Made by a program: the position numbers and the translations under genes
DNA from: Amycolatopsis oliviviridis
GTDB taxonomy: Bacteria > Actinomycetota > Actinomycetes > Mycobacteriales > Pseudonocardiaceae
NCBI RefSeq assembly: GCF_014654365.1
Contig: NZ_BNAY01000005.1
Location: 186,001-250,000, forward strand
Reading direction: 5' to 3'
Length of the DNA: 64,000 nucleotides
Shown here: piece by piece, positions 54,813 to 63,902 of the stretch
Position numbering within the stretch: the stretch's first letter is position 1
Layout: the number at the start of each line of letters is the position of its first letter
The notes under the pieces: model-generated
Database searches by the model: none
Told to the model about the DNA's origin: nothing
The model's input: only the letters and a program-made list of their open reading frames with translations

Positions 54813-55646
54813 TTAGTGGGACGAAAGGTGCTCCACGAGCAAAGAAGTGACGGCCTCGGGAGCCTCTTCCACCACCCAGTGGGAGACGTCCTCGATCATC
54901 TCGAAGCGGTACGGGCCGGTGACGCGGTTCGCGGTGTCGAGCGCGGCCGTCGAACCGAAGGCGGCGTCCTCGGTGCTCCAGATGTAGAGCGTCGGGACCT
55001 CGATCTGTCCGATCTTCCCGCCGGGACGGCCGGCGCGGTACCAGTTGAGCGCGGCGGTCAGCGCGCCCGGTTCGGACAGGCGCTGGACGTACTCCTCGAC
55101 CTTGCTCGGCGGCACCTTCCAGTCGAAGATGCGGCGCAGCGCGTCGGCGTCGTTCTCGAGCATCCGCCGTTCGGTGACGCGGGTCTGGCGCCATTCGGTC
55201 ATGTACGCCGAGCGGAGGTGCTGGTCCTCGTCGGTCTTCATGGCTTCGGCCAGCGCGGCCGGGTGCGGCGTCGAAACGACGGCGAGACTGCGGAGCCTGC
55301 CGGGATGCGCGTCGGCCGTCCACCACGCGACGGCGCCGCCCCAATCGTGGCCGACGAGGTCGAATTCGTTCCACCCCAAACGATCCGCGATCGCGAGGAC
55401 GTCGCCGACGAGGTCGTCGATCCCGTACTCGGACGCCTGTTCCGGCCGGACGCCCGGCGAGTAGCCGCGCTGATCCGGTGCCACCGCGCGATATCCGAGC
55501 ACGCCGAGCGTCGCGACCTGGTGCTCCCATTCCACCGCGGCCTCGGGAAACCCGTGCAGCAGCAGGACGGGACGGCCGTCTTCGGGACCCGCCGCGATGG
55601 CGTCGAAGGAACCGGCCGCGGTGGGGATGCTCAGCTGCTCGATCAC
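54813..55646 (-). CDS. alpha/beta hydrolase, epoxide-hydrolase-like
   Basis: A protein of 277 residues with the oxyanion motif LLLHGFPEAAVEW, the nucleophile Asp in VGHDWGGAVAW, and the acid/His end EDVSHWVVEE. The Asp nucleophile and HGFPE favour an epoxide hydrolase or dehalogenase over an esterase. The GTG at 55646 has TAGAGT seven bases upstream (leaderless). A longer frame to 56015 covers the divergent secreted-protein gene and was rejected. Confidence 0.85.
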   Translation of the reverse strand: MIEQLSIPTAAGSFDAIAAGPEDGRPVLLLHGFPEAAVEWEHQVATLGVLGYRAVAPDQRGYSPGVRPEQASEYGIDDLVGDVLAIADRLGWNEFDLVGHDWGGAVAWWTADAHPGRLRSLAVVSTPHPAALAEAMKTDEDQHLRSAYMTEWRQTRVTERRMLENDADALRRIFDWKVPPSKVEEYVQRLSEPGALTAALNWYRAGRPGGKIGQIEVPTLYIWSTEDAAFGSTAALDTANRVTGPYRFEMIEDVSHWVVEEAPEAVTSLLVEHLSSH

Positions 55647-55769
55647 GACGCCGACTCTACGGGCAGCCGGGTTCGGCCGGACGGCAAGGGATTGACGGCG
55701 AGTGTCCGATTCGCATCTAATGAGCGCCGCGGCCGATCTTCGGCCGCACTGGGGAAACTGGGGTAATAC

Positions 55770-56054
55770 ATGTCGAACAGCTGGAAGCGCCGGCTCGCCG
55801 CCGGCGCCGCTTCCGTCGCGCTCGCGGGCGGAATCGCCGTCACGGCCGCGAATGTCGCGGCGGCCGAAGAGACTCCGGTCTCGGTCGCCGGGGTCTGTGA
55901 CGGCAACCCGGGGTGTCAGCTCGGGCCGTTCCCGACGCTGGCCAGTTGCCAGATCGAGCAGAGCAACATGGCCCGGTACTACACGATCACCATGCGGTGT
56001 TTCGAGGTCGACCACGACCAGTGGAAGTTCGCCTACAAGACCAGGGGCACCTGA
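55770..56054 (+). CDS. small secreted Cys-containing protein
   Basis: A protein of 94 residues. The signal peptide (about 1-32, cut after NVAAA) leaves a mature part of about 62 residues with four Cys (GVCDGNPGCQ, SCQIEQ, MRCFEV), enough for two disulfides. The composition suggests a stable extracellular protein, perhaps an inhibitor. No family recognised. Confidence 0.7.
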   Translation: MSNSWKRRLAAGAASVALAGGIAVTAANVAAAEETPVSVAGVCDGNPGCQLGPFPTLASCQIEQSNMARYYTITMRCFEVDHDQWKFAYKTRGT

Positions 56055-56065
56055 GTCGTGAACTG

Positions 56066-56103
56066 AAAACGCTCCCGCCGGTCCGGACCGGCGGGAGCGT
56101 TTT
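56066..56103. terminator. bidirectional terminator after the secreted protein gene
   Basis: A perfect 38-base palindrome (arms aaaacgctcccgccggtcc and complement) with T-runs on both strands, between the secreted protein gene and the convergent dus gene. Confidence 0.9.
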
Positions 56104-56108
56104 TCGTT

Positions 56109-57254
56109 TCAGCCCCCCGAGTGCATGTCCTCGGTTTCGGGGACGCAGTCGTCGTCCGGATCGTCGAGCCAGCCGTGCGGCAGTGTGACCTTGCCCGGCG
56201 AACCCTGGCGCCCGCGCGGGCCGGTGGCCGCGCTGGGGAACGGGGCGTCGTGGTCGAGCTGGGCGATGAGGTCGTCGAGCTGGTCCATGCTCGACAGCAT
56301 CGCGAAGCCGCGACGCAGTTCGGAGCCGACCGGGAAACCCATGAAGTACCAGGCCATGTGCTTGCGGATGTCGCGCATGGCCTTGTCGTGACCGTCGTGC
56401 TCGACGAGCAGTTCGGTGTGGCGGCGCAGCACCTTCGCGACCTCGCCGAGGTTCGGCGGGATGGGCTGCGGGCGCCCGGCGAAAGCGGCCTCCAGCTCGC
56501 CGAACAGCCACGGCCTGCCCAGGCAGCCACGTCCGACCACGACCCCGTCGCAGCCTGTCTCGTCGACCATGCGCAGCGCGTCCTCGGCGGAGAAGATGTC
56601 GCCGTTGCCGAGCACCGGGATGGCGGTGACGGCTTCCTTGAGGGCCGCGATCTTCGTCCAGTCGGCCTGGCCGGAGTAGCGCTGCGCGGCGGTGCGCGCG
56701 TGCAGGCTGACCGCCGCCGCGCCCTCGGCCTCGGCGATGCGCCCGGCGTCGAGGTACGTCAGGTGGTCGTCGTCGATGCCCACGCGGAACTTGACCGTGA
56801 ACGGCACCCCCGCCTCGGCCGCGGCCTTCGCCGACTCGCGCACGATGTCGGCGAACAGCTTGCGCTTGAACGGCAGCGCCGCGCCGCCGCCCTTGCGCGT
56901 CACCTTCGCCACCGGGCAGCCGAAGTTGCTGTCGATGTGGTCGGCGAGCCCCTCGCCGGTGATGATGCGGACGGCCTCGGCCATCGTCTTCGGGTCGACC
57001 CCGTAAAGCTGCATGGACCTGGGCTTTTCGTTCTCGCCGAAGGTCATCATGTGCATCGTGCCGGGGTGCCGCTCGACCACCGCGCGGGCGGTGATCATCT
57101 CGCAGACGTAGATGCCCGCGCCGTACTCCTGGCACAGCTGCCGGAAGGCGACGTTGGTGATGCCCGCCATCGGAGCGAGCACGACCGGGGGATCGACCTC
57201 GTAGGGGCCGATCTTCAGGCTGGGCTTGCTCAGGGTGGCAGTCACGTCCTCCAT
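56109..57254 (-). CDS. dus: tRNA-dihydrouridine synthase, DusB type
   Basis: A protein of 381 residues, FMN TIM barrel. LAPMAGITNVAFRQLC starts the barrel, the catalytic Cys is in SNFGCPVAKV, and GNGDIFSAEDA and VVVGRGCLGRPWLF bind FMN. It reduces uridines in tRNA. It matches Rv0823c in the conserved order. The C-terminus has an extra acidic tail. Confidence 0.93.
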   Translation of the reverse strand: MEDVTATLSKPSLKIGPYEVDPPVVLAPMAGITNVAFRQLCQEYGAGIYVCEMITARAVVERHPGTMHMMTFGENEKPRSMQLYGVDPKTMAEAVRIITGEGLADHIDSNFGCPVAKVTRKGGGAALPFKRKLFADIVRESAKAAAEAGVPFTVKFRVGIDDDHLTYLDAGRIAEAEGAAAVSLHARTAAQRYSGQADWTKIAALKEAVTAIPVLGNGDIFSAEDALRMVDETGCDGVVVGRGCLGRPWLFGELEAAFAGRPQPIPPNLGEVAKVLRRHTELLVEHDGHDKAMRDIRKHMAWYFMGFPVGSELRRGFAMLSSMDQLDDLIAQLDHDAPFPSAATGPRGRQGSPGKVTLPHGWLDDPDDDCVPETEDMHSGG

Positions 57255-57569
57255 TGTCGCCTGTGGTGTCTGTCACTCGCAGGTGGGCCGGTCTCCGTTG
57301 CCCGTGACGGGATCGCGAGGGGCGGTGCCCACCGTTTGATCGATGGAGAGACTCGTGATGCCCGGGCCTTCGCTTCGCGGCGTGACCGTGTGGATTTTGG
57401 TGCGTTGGACGCACCGAAATCCACACAGTGGCCACGGTTCATTCGATCCATCGCCGTATTGCGGCGATGGATCGCCGATTTCACTCGACGAGAGGGTCGG
57501 AACCGCGATGTTGCGAAGGGGGTTCGGACCGTACCGATCGGGTAGGGACTGGATGCTTAGGCTCGGCGG
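57255..57569. other. gap between dus and the DUF3800 remnant, with two hairpins
   Basis: No intact gene is seen. Stem 1 pairs 57388-57405 with 57409-57426 (gtgtggattttggtgcgt, one G-T pair, 3-base loop). Stem 2 pairs cgatccatcgccg 57444-57456 with 57462-57474. The nearly perfect arms suggest another palindromic repeat family or remains of a small mobile element. Confidence 0.5.
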
Positions 57570-57815
57570 ATGTCCGTGCTGCAGGCCTTCGCAGACGAGT
57601 CGTTCAGAGAGGACGACCACGGTGGCTTCTACGTGCTCGCAGCCGCGATCCTCCCCGTCGAGCGACATGCCGAACTACGTGAGGATGACGAGCCGCTGTT
57701 GTGGATTCCCGACATCGTCGCTGGGGCCGTCCGCGCTCGACGTCAGGGATTCCGCGACTACACCGACCATCTGGCCGAATGTGTGATTGAGCTACAGGTC
57801 GACACCCGTGCCTGA
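57570..57815 (+). pseudogene. internally deleted DUF3800 gene remnant
   Basis: A frame of 81 residues joins a DUF3800 N-terminus (LQAFADESFREDDHGGFYVL, with the DES motif) to what looks like its C-terminus (WIPDIVAGAVRARRQG). Full-length members have about 200-250 residues, so the middle is missing. TAGGCT lies six bases before the ATG, so the remnant is probably still transcribed. DUF3800 is RNase H-like and common in defence contexts. Confidence 0.6.
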
Positions 57816-57998
57816 TCACGGAGACGCGTAAGGCCAGGGTCCCGGTATTCCCCGGGTGCACCGGGCCTTGCGACTCGTGAGGCACCCACGGCGCCGCACT
57901 CTGTGTCATCGAAATCGCTTTCGGCGACGGGTCGAGGATAGCTCATGAGCGCATATGAGCGCACATCGTCCGTCCCCGATTTCGGTAGCTTCGCTTCC

Positions 57999-58757
57999 AT
58001 GAGCGTCCGGACCAGACTCGACGACCTCTACGCGCGACGCCTCCGCGCGGGCCTCCGCCGAGGCCCGTTGCCGAGGCATATCGGCGTGATCATCGACGGT
58101 AATCGCCGCTGGGCCCGGCAGATGGGGTTCGAGGACGTCCGCGAGGGGCATCGGCACGGCGCACAGCACATCGCGCGGTTGATGTCGTGGTGCGAGGGCC
58201 TCGGCATCGGGCACGTGACGGTGTACCTCGCTTCGGTCGACAACCTGACGAAGCGCGCGTCGCCGGAGATGGCCTTCTTGATGCGGGTGATCGAGGACGT
58301 CGTCCGCGATCGGCTCACCGCGCCGGGCGCGAACTGGCGCGTCGCGCCGGTGGGGCGGCTCGACATGCTGCCGTCGTCCACGGCGGAGGTGCTGAAACGG
58401 GCCGAAGAAGACACTCGCGGTGCGACGGGGCCTGAGCTGACCCTCGCCATCGGGTACGGGAGCCGCGAGGAGATCGTCGACGCCGTCCGCGATCTCGTGC
58501 TCGAAGGCGCGGCGGACGGCAAGTCCCTCGCCGAGATCGCCGAAACGGTTTCCGTGGACGCTCTCGCCTCGCAGCTGTACACGGCGGGCACTCCCGAGCC
58601 GGAGCTGATCATCCGGACCAGTGGCGAGGTCCGGCTGTCCGGCTTCCTGCTGTGGCAGGCCAAGGATTCCCAGCTGTACTTCTGTGACGCCAACTGGCCG
58701 GGTTTCCGCTACGTCGACCTCTTGCGGGCGCTCCGGGTGTGGGCTCGATCGCGATGA
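57999..58757 (+). CDS. cis-prenyl diphosphate synthase (UppS family)
   Basis: A protein of 252 residues with HIGVIIDGNRRWARQMG (catalytic Asp), YLASVDNLTKR, LTLAIGYGSREEIVDA and LIIRTSGEVRLSGFLLWQ. It builds Z-prenyl chains such as Z-FPP or undecaprenyl diphosphate; product length cannot be told. The ATG at 57999 has TAGCTT seven bases upstream (leaderless). A start at 57945 would add a poorly conserved stretch of 18 residues. Confidence 0.88.
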   Translation: MSVRTRLDDLYARRLRAGLRRGPLPRHIGVIIDGNRRWARQMGFEDVREGHRHGAQHIARLMSWCEGLGIGHVTVYLASVDNLTKRASPEMAFLMRVIEDVVRDRLTAPGANWRVAPVGRLDMLPSSTAEVLKRAEEDTRGATGPELTLAIGYGSREEIVDAVRDLVLEGAADGKSLAEIAETVSVDALASQLYTAGTPEPELIIRTSGEVRLSGFLLWQAKDSQLYFCDANWPGFRYVDLLRALRVWARSR

Positions 58758-58841
58758 TCTTGCAGGTCGCGACCACATCGTCACCTCGATTGAGTAGTGC
58801 TACGGATCCATCCGCGGGCCTCTAGCCGCATGCTGGTCGCC

Positions 58842-60785
58842 ATGACCACCGATGGGGATGTGCTCCTCAGGCTCGCCGGGGAGATCGACGACCTTGGGGC
58901 CCGCCTCGCGCGGGTCGGTACCGAGCTGCGGACCGTCCGGTCCGAAGCGGAGCCGAAGCCCGAAGAGGCGCCTGAGCAGGCGCCGCAGGAGCAGCCCGCC
59001 GCACAGCAGACGGAGCCGCCCGCCGCGCGGCAGGCAGAACAGCCTCAGGAGCCACACCAGGCCCCGCCGCAGCAGCCTCAGCCGGCGCCGCAACCGCAGG
59101 TCCCGCCCCAGCAGCAGCCGCGGTACTTCACGCATCCGCAGCAGGCCCAGTACCAGCAAGCCCAGTACCAGCAGGCCCAGTACGCGCAGTGGCAGCAGCA
59201 ATACCGTCAGCAGTACCAGCAGCAGCCGTATCGCCAGCACTACCAGCCTGCCCCGAAGGTCACGCTCGCCGAGAAGCTGAGCAAGGAAGGCGCCGGAAGC
59301 CGGTTGCTGGCCTGGGTCGGCGGAGCGGTGACGCTGCTCGGCGTCGTGCTGTTCCTGGTGCTCGCCATCCAGCGCGGCTGGTTCGGCCCGCTGCCCCGGG
59401 TGATCGGCGGCGCCGTCCTCGGGGCCGCCCTGGTCGGGATCGGCCTGAGGCTGCACCGCAACCCGGCGGGCCGCACGGGCGCGTTCGCGCTCGCCGCGAC
59501 CGGGATCGGGGCGCTGTACCTCGACGCCATCGCGGCGACGACGATGTACGAGTACCTCCCGGCCTACGCCGGTCTCGCGCTCGGTCTCCTGATCGCGGTC
59601 GGCGGGTTGCTGCTGGCCGTGCGGTGGAAGTCGTCGCTGCTCGCGGCGGCCGTCGTGCTCGGCTGCGTGGTCTGCGCGCCGATCATCACGCAGGGTTTCA
59701 CCCCCGAACTGGTCGCGTTCCTGCTGGTGGTCCAGCTCGCTTCGACGCCGGTGCAGCTGCGCCAGTCGTGGCCGTCGGTCGCGGTCGCGGCCGGGATCCC
59801 GCCGCTGGTCGCGTCGGTCTTCAGCACGGCGTTCACCGGTTTCGGCGGCAGCCCGGCCAACACCGCCGCCGCGCTGGCCGCGGGTGGCGCCGGGCTCGTG
59901 CTCGCCCTGATCGTCACCCTCAAACGGTCCGGTGACGCCGCCGCGCTCGCCCTGCTCGCCGTCGCCCCGGCGCCGTCGTTGCTCGCCGCGCTGTTCCTGC
60001 CGAAGACCCCGGCCGTGCTGGTCACCGCGTCGGTCGCGCTGGTGCTGCTCGGGGTGTGGGCGGCCGGGCAGTGGCTCGACGGCTGGACGGGCGACCTCGC
60101 GGGCGCCGCGGGTCTCCTCGCGGCCCTGCAGACGACGATGACGCTCTTCGACGGCAGTGCCCGTTCGGCGATCCTGATCGGCGAAGGTGTCTTGCTCGCC
60201 CTGGTCGCGCTGTGGACGAAGAAGCACGTGGCGCTCGCCGGCGGGGTGGTCTTCGCCGTGATCGGCGGCCTGATCGCGCTGGCCTTCGACGTCCCGCCGA
60301 CGCTCTTCTTCCTGATCCGGAACCGGCCGGACGCCGACCTCGCCGCCGCGTTGCTGGTGGCCGTCGCGATCCTGGCCGTCGCGATCACGCTTCCGTGGGT
60401 CGCGCACCGGCTCGGGATGTTCAAGGCCCCGTCGGAGAACGTGGTGCCGTGGCTCTTCGCCGGGGTCGTCGCGCTCTACGGCGCCGGCGCGATGGTCCTG
60501 TGCGGCGCGCTGCTCGCCGTCCCCGGCCGCTCGGGCTTCCTGCTCGGCCACGTGGTGATCACGGTGTCGTGGACGGTCGCCGCGCTGGTGCTGCTCATCC
60601 GCGGCATCTCGGTGGTCGGCCTGCGGGTGATCGGCCTGGTGCTGGTCGGCGCGGCGGTGCTGAAGCTGGTCCTGTTCGACCTCTCCGCGCTCGACGGCCT
60701 GGCCAGGGTCGCCGCGTTCCTCCTCGCCGGCCTGGTGCTGCTCGGCGCCGGGACCCGCTACGCGAAACTCGTCGCGTCTCGCTGA
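58842..60785 (+). CDS. DUF2339-type polytopic membrane protein
   Basis: A protein of 647 residues. An N-terminal helix (GEIDDLGARLARVGTELR) precedes a stretch of about 110 residues rich in Pro/Gln with repeats of QYQQAQ, then roughly 18 closely packed membrane helices with almost no loops. Family function unknown. The ATG at 58842 (MTTDGDVLLRL) is preferred over 58797 because it matches the conserved start. Confidence 0.8.
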   Translation: MTTDGDVLLRLAGEIDDLGARLARVGTELRTVRSEAEPKPEEAPEQAPQEQPAAQQTEPPAARQAEQPQEPHQAPPQQPQPAPQPQVPPQQQPRYFTHPQQAQYQQAQYQQAQYAQWQQQYRQQYQQQPYRQHYQPAPKVTLAEKLSKEGAGSRLLAWVGGAVTLLGVVLFLVLAIQRGWFGPLPRVIGGAVLGAALVGIGLRLHRNPAGRTGAFALAATGIGALYLDAIAATTMYEYLPAYAGLALGLLIAVGGLLLAVRWKSSLLAAAVVLGCVVCAPIITQGFTPELVAFLLVVQLASTPVQLRQSWPSVAVAAGIPPLVASVFSTAFTGFGGSPANTAAALAAGGAGLVLALIVTLKRSGDAAALALLAVAPAPSLLAALFLPKTPAVLVTASVALVLLGVWAAGQWLDGWTGDLAGAAGLLAALQTTMTLFDGSARSAILIGEGVLLALVALWTKKHVALAGGVVFAVIGGLIALAFDVPPTLFFLIRNRPDADLAAALLVAVAILAVAITLPWVAHRLGMFKAPSENVVPWLFAGVVALYGAGAMVLCGALLAVPGRSGFLLGHVVITVSWTVAALVLLIRGISVVGLRVIGLVLVGAAVLKLVLFDLSALDGLARVAAFLLAGLVLLGAGTRYAKLVASR

Positions 60786-60828
60786 GCGGACACGGAAGAA
60801 AAGCCGCCGGGTCGTGGTTGGTCGGTTC

Positions 60829-61230
60829 ATGACCTACCAACCCGACCCGCGGCTCGCCGACCGGGCGAAGGAGAACGTCGCCTGGCTGACCACGATCAGC
60901 CCGAAGGGCCGTCCTTCGCCCCGTCCGGTGTGGTTCGTGCTCGACGGCGAGGATTTCATCATCTTCAGCCAGCCGGACACGGCGAAGACGCGGCACATCG
61001 AAGCCAACCCCGAGGTCAGCCTCCACTTCAACAGCGACGAGCACGGCGGCTCGATCCTGGTGATCGGCGGCAAGGCCGAGATCCTGCCGGACGGTCTCGC
61101 GTCGGAGCAGCCGGGCTTCCTCGCCAAGTACGAGAAGCATTACCCGGCGATCGATTACGACGTCCCGAAATTCGACAGCGAGTACCGCGTCCGGATCAGG
61201 ATCCGGCCCGAACGCACCTGGGGCTTCTAG
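60829..61230 (+). CDS. pyridoxamine 5'-phosphate oxidase-like protein (F420/FMN split barrel)
   Basis: A protein of 133 residues with TTISPKGRPSPRPVWFVLDG, the flavin or F420-contacting strand pair, and DTAKTRHIEANPEVSLHF, typical of the actinobacterial TIGR03618-like group. It probably reduces or binds a small substrate with F420 or FMN. The start could be ATG 60829 or GTG 60814. Confidence 0.85.
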   Translation: MTYQPDPRLADRAKENVAWLTTISPKGRPSPRPVWFVLDGEDFIIFSQPDTAKTRHIEANPEVSLHFNSDEHGGSILVIGGKAEILPDGLASEQPGFLAKYEKHYPAIDYDVPKFDSEYRVRIRIRPERTWGF

Positions 61231-61237
61231 GAAACGG

Positions 61238-61789
61238 CTAGAAGCCGACCGTCACGCAGGCCAGCCGGGCCCCCGCGGTCCCGGCGTGGCCGGGGTCGGT
61301 GTGCGTATGCGTTTCGTGGATCACGATCGAATTCGCCCGCCGCTCGCCGAACGTCCAGTCCACTTTGGACACAGCGGCGCCGCGTCCGGTGGCGTCGGTG
61401 GTGAGGTCGAGCCAGATCTCGTTCCGGGGATTGGCGTAGGCCGGGTCCACCGACGGCTTCACCGGGTCTTCGACGTTCTGGTAGTGCGGGCCGGCGAGAT
61501 CACCGGTGGCACCACACGGTTTCGTGTGCGCGTGGGCGCCGTATTCGCGGTTCGGCAGCAGACCGGTCACGAGAACCGCGGTCGACGTGCCGAAAGCCTT
61601 GGAGGTCAAGCCGAACACGTGCGCGCGGGAGCCGGGCGGGGCCAGATCCGGCCGGTAGATGGTGAGACCGCTCTTGGCGGTGATGACGTGAACCCGGGAG
61701 CCGGGGGTGGCGGTGGCCGCGGTGGCGCCGGAGGTGAGCGCCAGAGCGGCGGCGGACAGGGCAAGGACGACTACGGGGACGGGGCGCAT
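61238..61789 (-). CDS. sodC: secreted Cu/Zn superoxide-dismutase-like protein
   Basis: A protein of 183 residues with a signal peptide (VVVLALSAAALALTSGATA) and a Cu/Zn SOD fold. The metal-ligand His residues are in YGAHAHTKPCG and GPHYQN, the distal His in IVIHETHTH, and the disulfide Cys in PCG and LACVTVGF. It would detoxify superoxide outside the cell. The loops differ from classical SodC, so activity should not be assumed. It is convergent to the PPOX-like gene, eight bases apart. Confidence 0.8.
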   Translation of the reverse strand: MRPVPVVVLALSAAALALTSGATAATATPGSRVHVITAKSGLTIYRPDLAPPGSRAHVFGLTSKAFGTSTAVLVTGLLPNREYGAHAHTKPCGATGDLAGPHYQNVEDPVKPSVDPAYANPRNEIWLDLTTDATGRGAAVSKVDWTFGERRANSIVIHETHTHTDPGHAGTAGARLACVTVGF

Positions 61790-61925
61790 GCCCCTTGCCT
61801 AGTCCGCACGAAACGGACACGCCAGACAGGTCACTCGGTCGGGCGATCATTCTCAAACTATGAGCAGCATGCGCGCGCCAGCGCGTCCGTTGAGGGCGGT
61901 GGCGGGGGCATGGATGGAAGGACAA

Positions 61926-62888
61926 GTGAGTAGCAACCCTCCGGATCGTACTTGGCTGGTCGCGGTCGCAGCCGCACTTTGGGGCACAGACGGGCTTTTG
62001 CGGCTCCCGCTCGCCGAGGCGCTCCCGGCCGCCACGGTCGTCTTCTGGGAGCACTTGCTCGTGGTGCTCGTGCTGAGTCCCTTCATTCCCCGCGCTTTCC
62101 GCGCGTTGAGCCGGTGCGGACCGCGGGAATGGCTGGCCGTGCTCGCCATCGGCGGCGGTTCTTCCGCGCTCGCGACGGCGATGTTCACCGCCGCCTTCAA
62201 ACTGGGCGACCCCGTGACGCCGTTGGTGCTGCAAAAGCTCCAGCCGGTGTTCGCTGTTCTGGCGGCATATTTCGTACTCCGTGAGCGAGTCCGTCCCGGA
62301 TACGCGTTCTTCGCGATCCCGGCGTTGCTCGGCGCCTGGCTGCTGGCGTTCAAGGATCCGCTGAACATCCAGCTCGCCGCGGCGAAGGCGGCGCTGCTGG
62401 CGATCGGCGCGGCCGCCTTGTGGGCGGCGGGCACGGTGCTCGGCCGTCTGCTCTCCACCGAACTGGAGCCGCGGGAGGTCACCACCCTGCGCTTCACCGT
62501 CGGGCTCCCGGTCGCGGCGGGCATCGTGGCCTTCCAGGGCGGTCAGTTCGCGGTCGGCTGGGACAACGCGCTCGGCCTCGGCCTGCTCGCACTGGTCCCC
62601 GGCCTGCTGGCGCTGAGCCTGTACTACCTGGGCCTTCGCTCGACACCGGCCGCCAGGGCGACCCTGGCGGAGCTCGCGTTCCCGGTCACGGCGGCCATTA
62701 TCGGCGTATTGTGCTTGAACGCCGATTTGTCGGGTACTCAGTGGCTGGGCCTCGCCGTGGTGGTCGTGTCAGTGACTTCGCTCGGCTGGCATGAAAAGGT
62801 CAGGCGTCAACCGATGGTCCTGGAGCCGCCGCATGGTCGAGCACACCGGCGAGACGAAGAACGAACGCCTGACCCGCAACGTCAGTGA
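61926..62888 (+). CDS. EamA-family transporter
   Basis: A protein of 320 residues with ten membrane helices in two EamA repeats (LALPATVVFWEHLLVV-like first half, LYYLGLRSTPAARATLAELAFP second half). A drug/metabolite exporter of unknown substrate. The GTG at 61926 has GGAAGG upstream; the frame from 61860 would add a basic stretch. The last 56 bases overlap the next gene. Confidence 0.87.
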   Translation: MSSNPPDRTWLVAVAAALWGTDGLLRLPLAEALPAATVVFWEHLLVVLVLSPFIPRAFRALSRCGPREWLAVLAIGGGSSALATAMFTAAFKLGDPVTPLVLQKLQPVFAVLAAYFVLRERVRPGYAFFAIPALLGAWLLAFKDPLNIQLAAAKAALLAIGAAALWAAGTVLGRLLSTELEPREVTTLRFTVGLPVAAGIVAFQGGQFAVGWDNALGLGLLALVPGLLALSLYYLGLRSTPAARATLAELAFPVTAAIIGVLCLNADLSGTQWLGLAVVVVSVTSLGWHEKVRRQPMVLEPPHGRAHRRDEERTPDPQRQ

Positions 62889-63297
62889 GCTCCTGCAGGA
62901 GCTGCGGGTCGCGCAGGCCGGTGTCCAGATCCTCTTCGGTTTCCTGCTCACGGTGGTGTTCACCGACGAGTTCCACGAGGCGAGCGGGTTCGAGAAAGCC
63001 GTCCACCTGACGGCGGTCCTGCTCACGGTCTGCTCGACGGTGCTGCTGACGGCGCCCGCCGCGTGGCACCGGCTGCTGTTTCGCACCGGCAACCGCGAGC
63101 GGATCCTGACTTACGGCAACCGTTCCGTCCTGATCGGCCTCGGCTGTCTCGCGGCCGCGATCACCACGACCGTCGCGCTCATCGCCAAGGTCGTCTTCGG
63201 CCCGATCGCGATGGCGATCCTGGGCGTGGTGTCGGCCGCGCTGTTCGTCGGCCTGTGGTTCGTCGTGCCGAGGCTGATCGACGGTAACGGCGGCTGA
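62833..63297 (+). CDS. DUF6328 four-helix membrane protein
   Basis: A protein of 154 residues with a charged N-terminus (NERLTRNVSELLQELRVAQAG), then four membrane helices; VHLTAVLLTVCSTVLLTAPAA is the family core. Function unknown. It overlaps the EamA gene by 56 bases in another frame and has GGAG seven bases before the ATG. It abuts the convergent gene exactly. Confidence 0.85.
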   Translation: MVEHTGETKNERLTRNVSELLQELRVAQAGVQILFGFLLTVVFTDEFHEASGFEKAVHLTAVLLTVCSTVLLTAPAAWHRLLFRTGNRERILTYGNRSVLIGLGCLAAAITTTVALIAKVVFGPIAMAILGVVSAALFVGLWFVVPRLIDGNGG

Positions 63298-63825
63298 TCA
63301 GTGCCAGGCCCGGACCGGGGTGCCTTCGGGCAGGCCGAACGCGGCGGGTGTCACGCTCCGCGGGTCGTCCGGGCCCGCGCCGTCGATCACCCGGCGGGCG
63401 CCGACCCACGAGAACATCGCCTTGACCGAACGTGAGTAGCCCGCGCCGTCCTCCGCGACCTTCCGGTCGAGCACGCGGTACCCGCCGGGAACGCGTTCGA
63501 CGCGGTAGACCATCGGCTGACGGCGGAATCCGCCGCGGGTGACGAGCCCGTCGCCCTCCTTCGCGACCTCGTCGCAGTTCGCGACCAGGCCGATCTTGAC
63601 CTGATCGCGGTCCGGGCGGGTCTCGATCACCTTCTGCGTGCACACCCAGCGGATCTCCGCGCCGCCGGAACCGGCGAGCGCGCGCAGATGCTCGTCGATC
63701 GGAGGCAGCGCCGCCCGCGCGACGGCGTCGTCCACGGTCGGCATCTCGTCGACGATCCACCAGCCTGCCGCGGCCACCACCACACCGACCCCGGCGAGCA
63801 CGGGCCAGCGTTTGACGTTCCCCAT
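63298..63825 (-). CDS. secreted or membrane-anchored hypothetical protein
   Basis: A protein of 175 residues with an N-terminal helix (WPVLAGVGVVVAAAGWWIV) and an outer domain with two Cys (RWVCTQKV, VANCDEV). TAGCTT lies six bases before the ATG (leaderless). The stop directly abuts the stop of the convergent DUF6328 gene. No family recognised. Confidence 0.75.
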   Translation of the reverse strand: MGNVKRWPVLAGVGVVVAAAGWWIVDEMPTVDDAVARAALPPIDEHLRALAGSGGAEIRWVCTQKVIETRPDRDQVKIGLVANCDEVAKEGDGLVTRGGFRRQPMVYRVERVPGGYRVLDRKVAEDGAGYSRSVKAMFSWVGARRVIDGAGPDDPRSVTPAAFGLPEGTPVRAWH

Positions 63826-63902
63826 GGGACGAAGCTACCGAGCGGGGCAAGTGTTCACCCGCGGTTCGGGACGCGTTGCCTGGGCGACCGTAGGTTTCGG
63901 CC

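Noticed and set aside
54813..56015. Extension of the hydrolase gene to 56015
   Set aside because: It would cover the divergent secreted-protein gene. The leaderless box and the start of the fold both point to GTG 55646.
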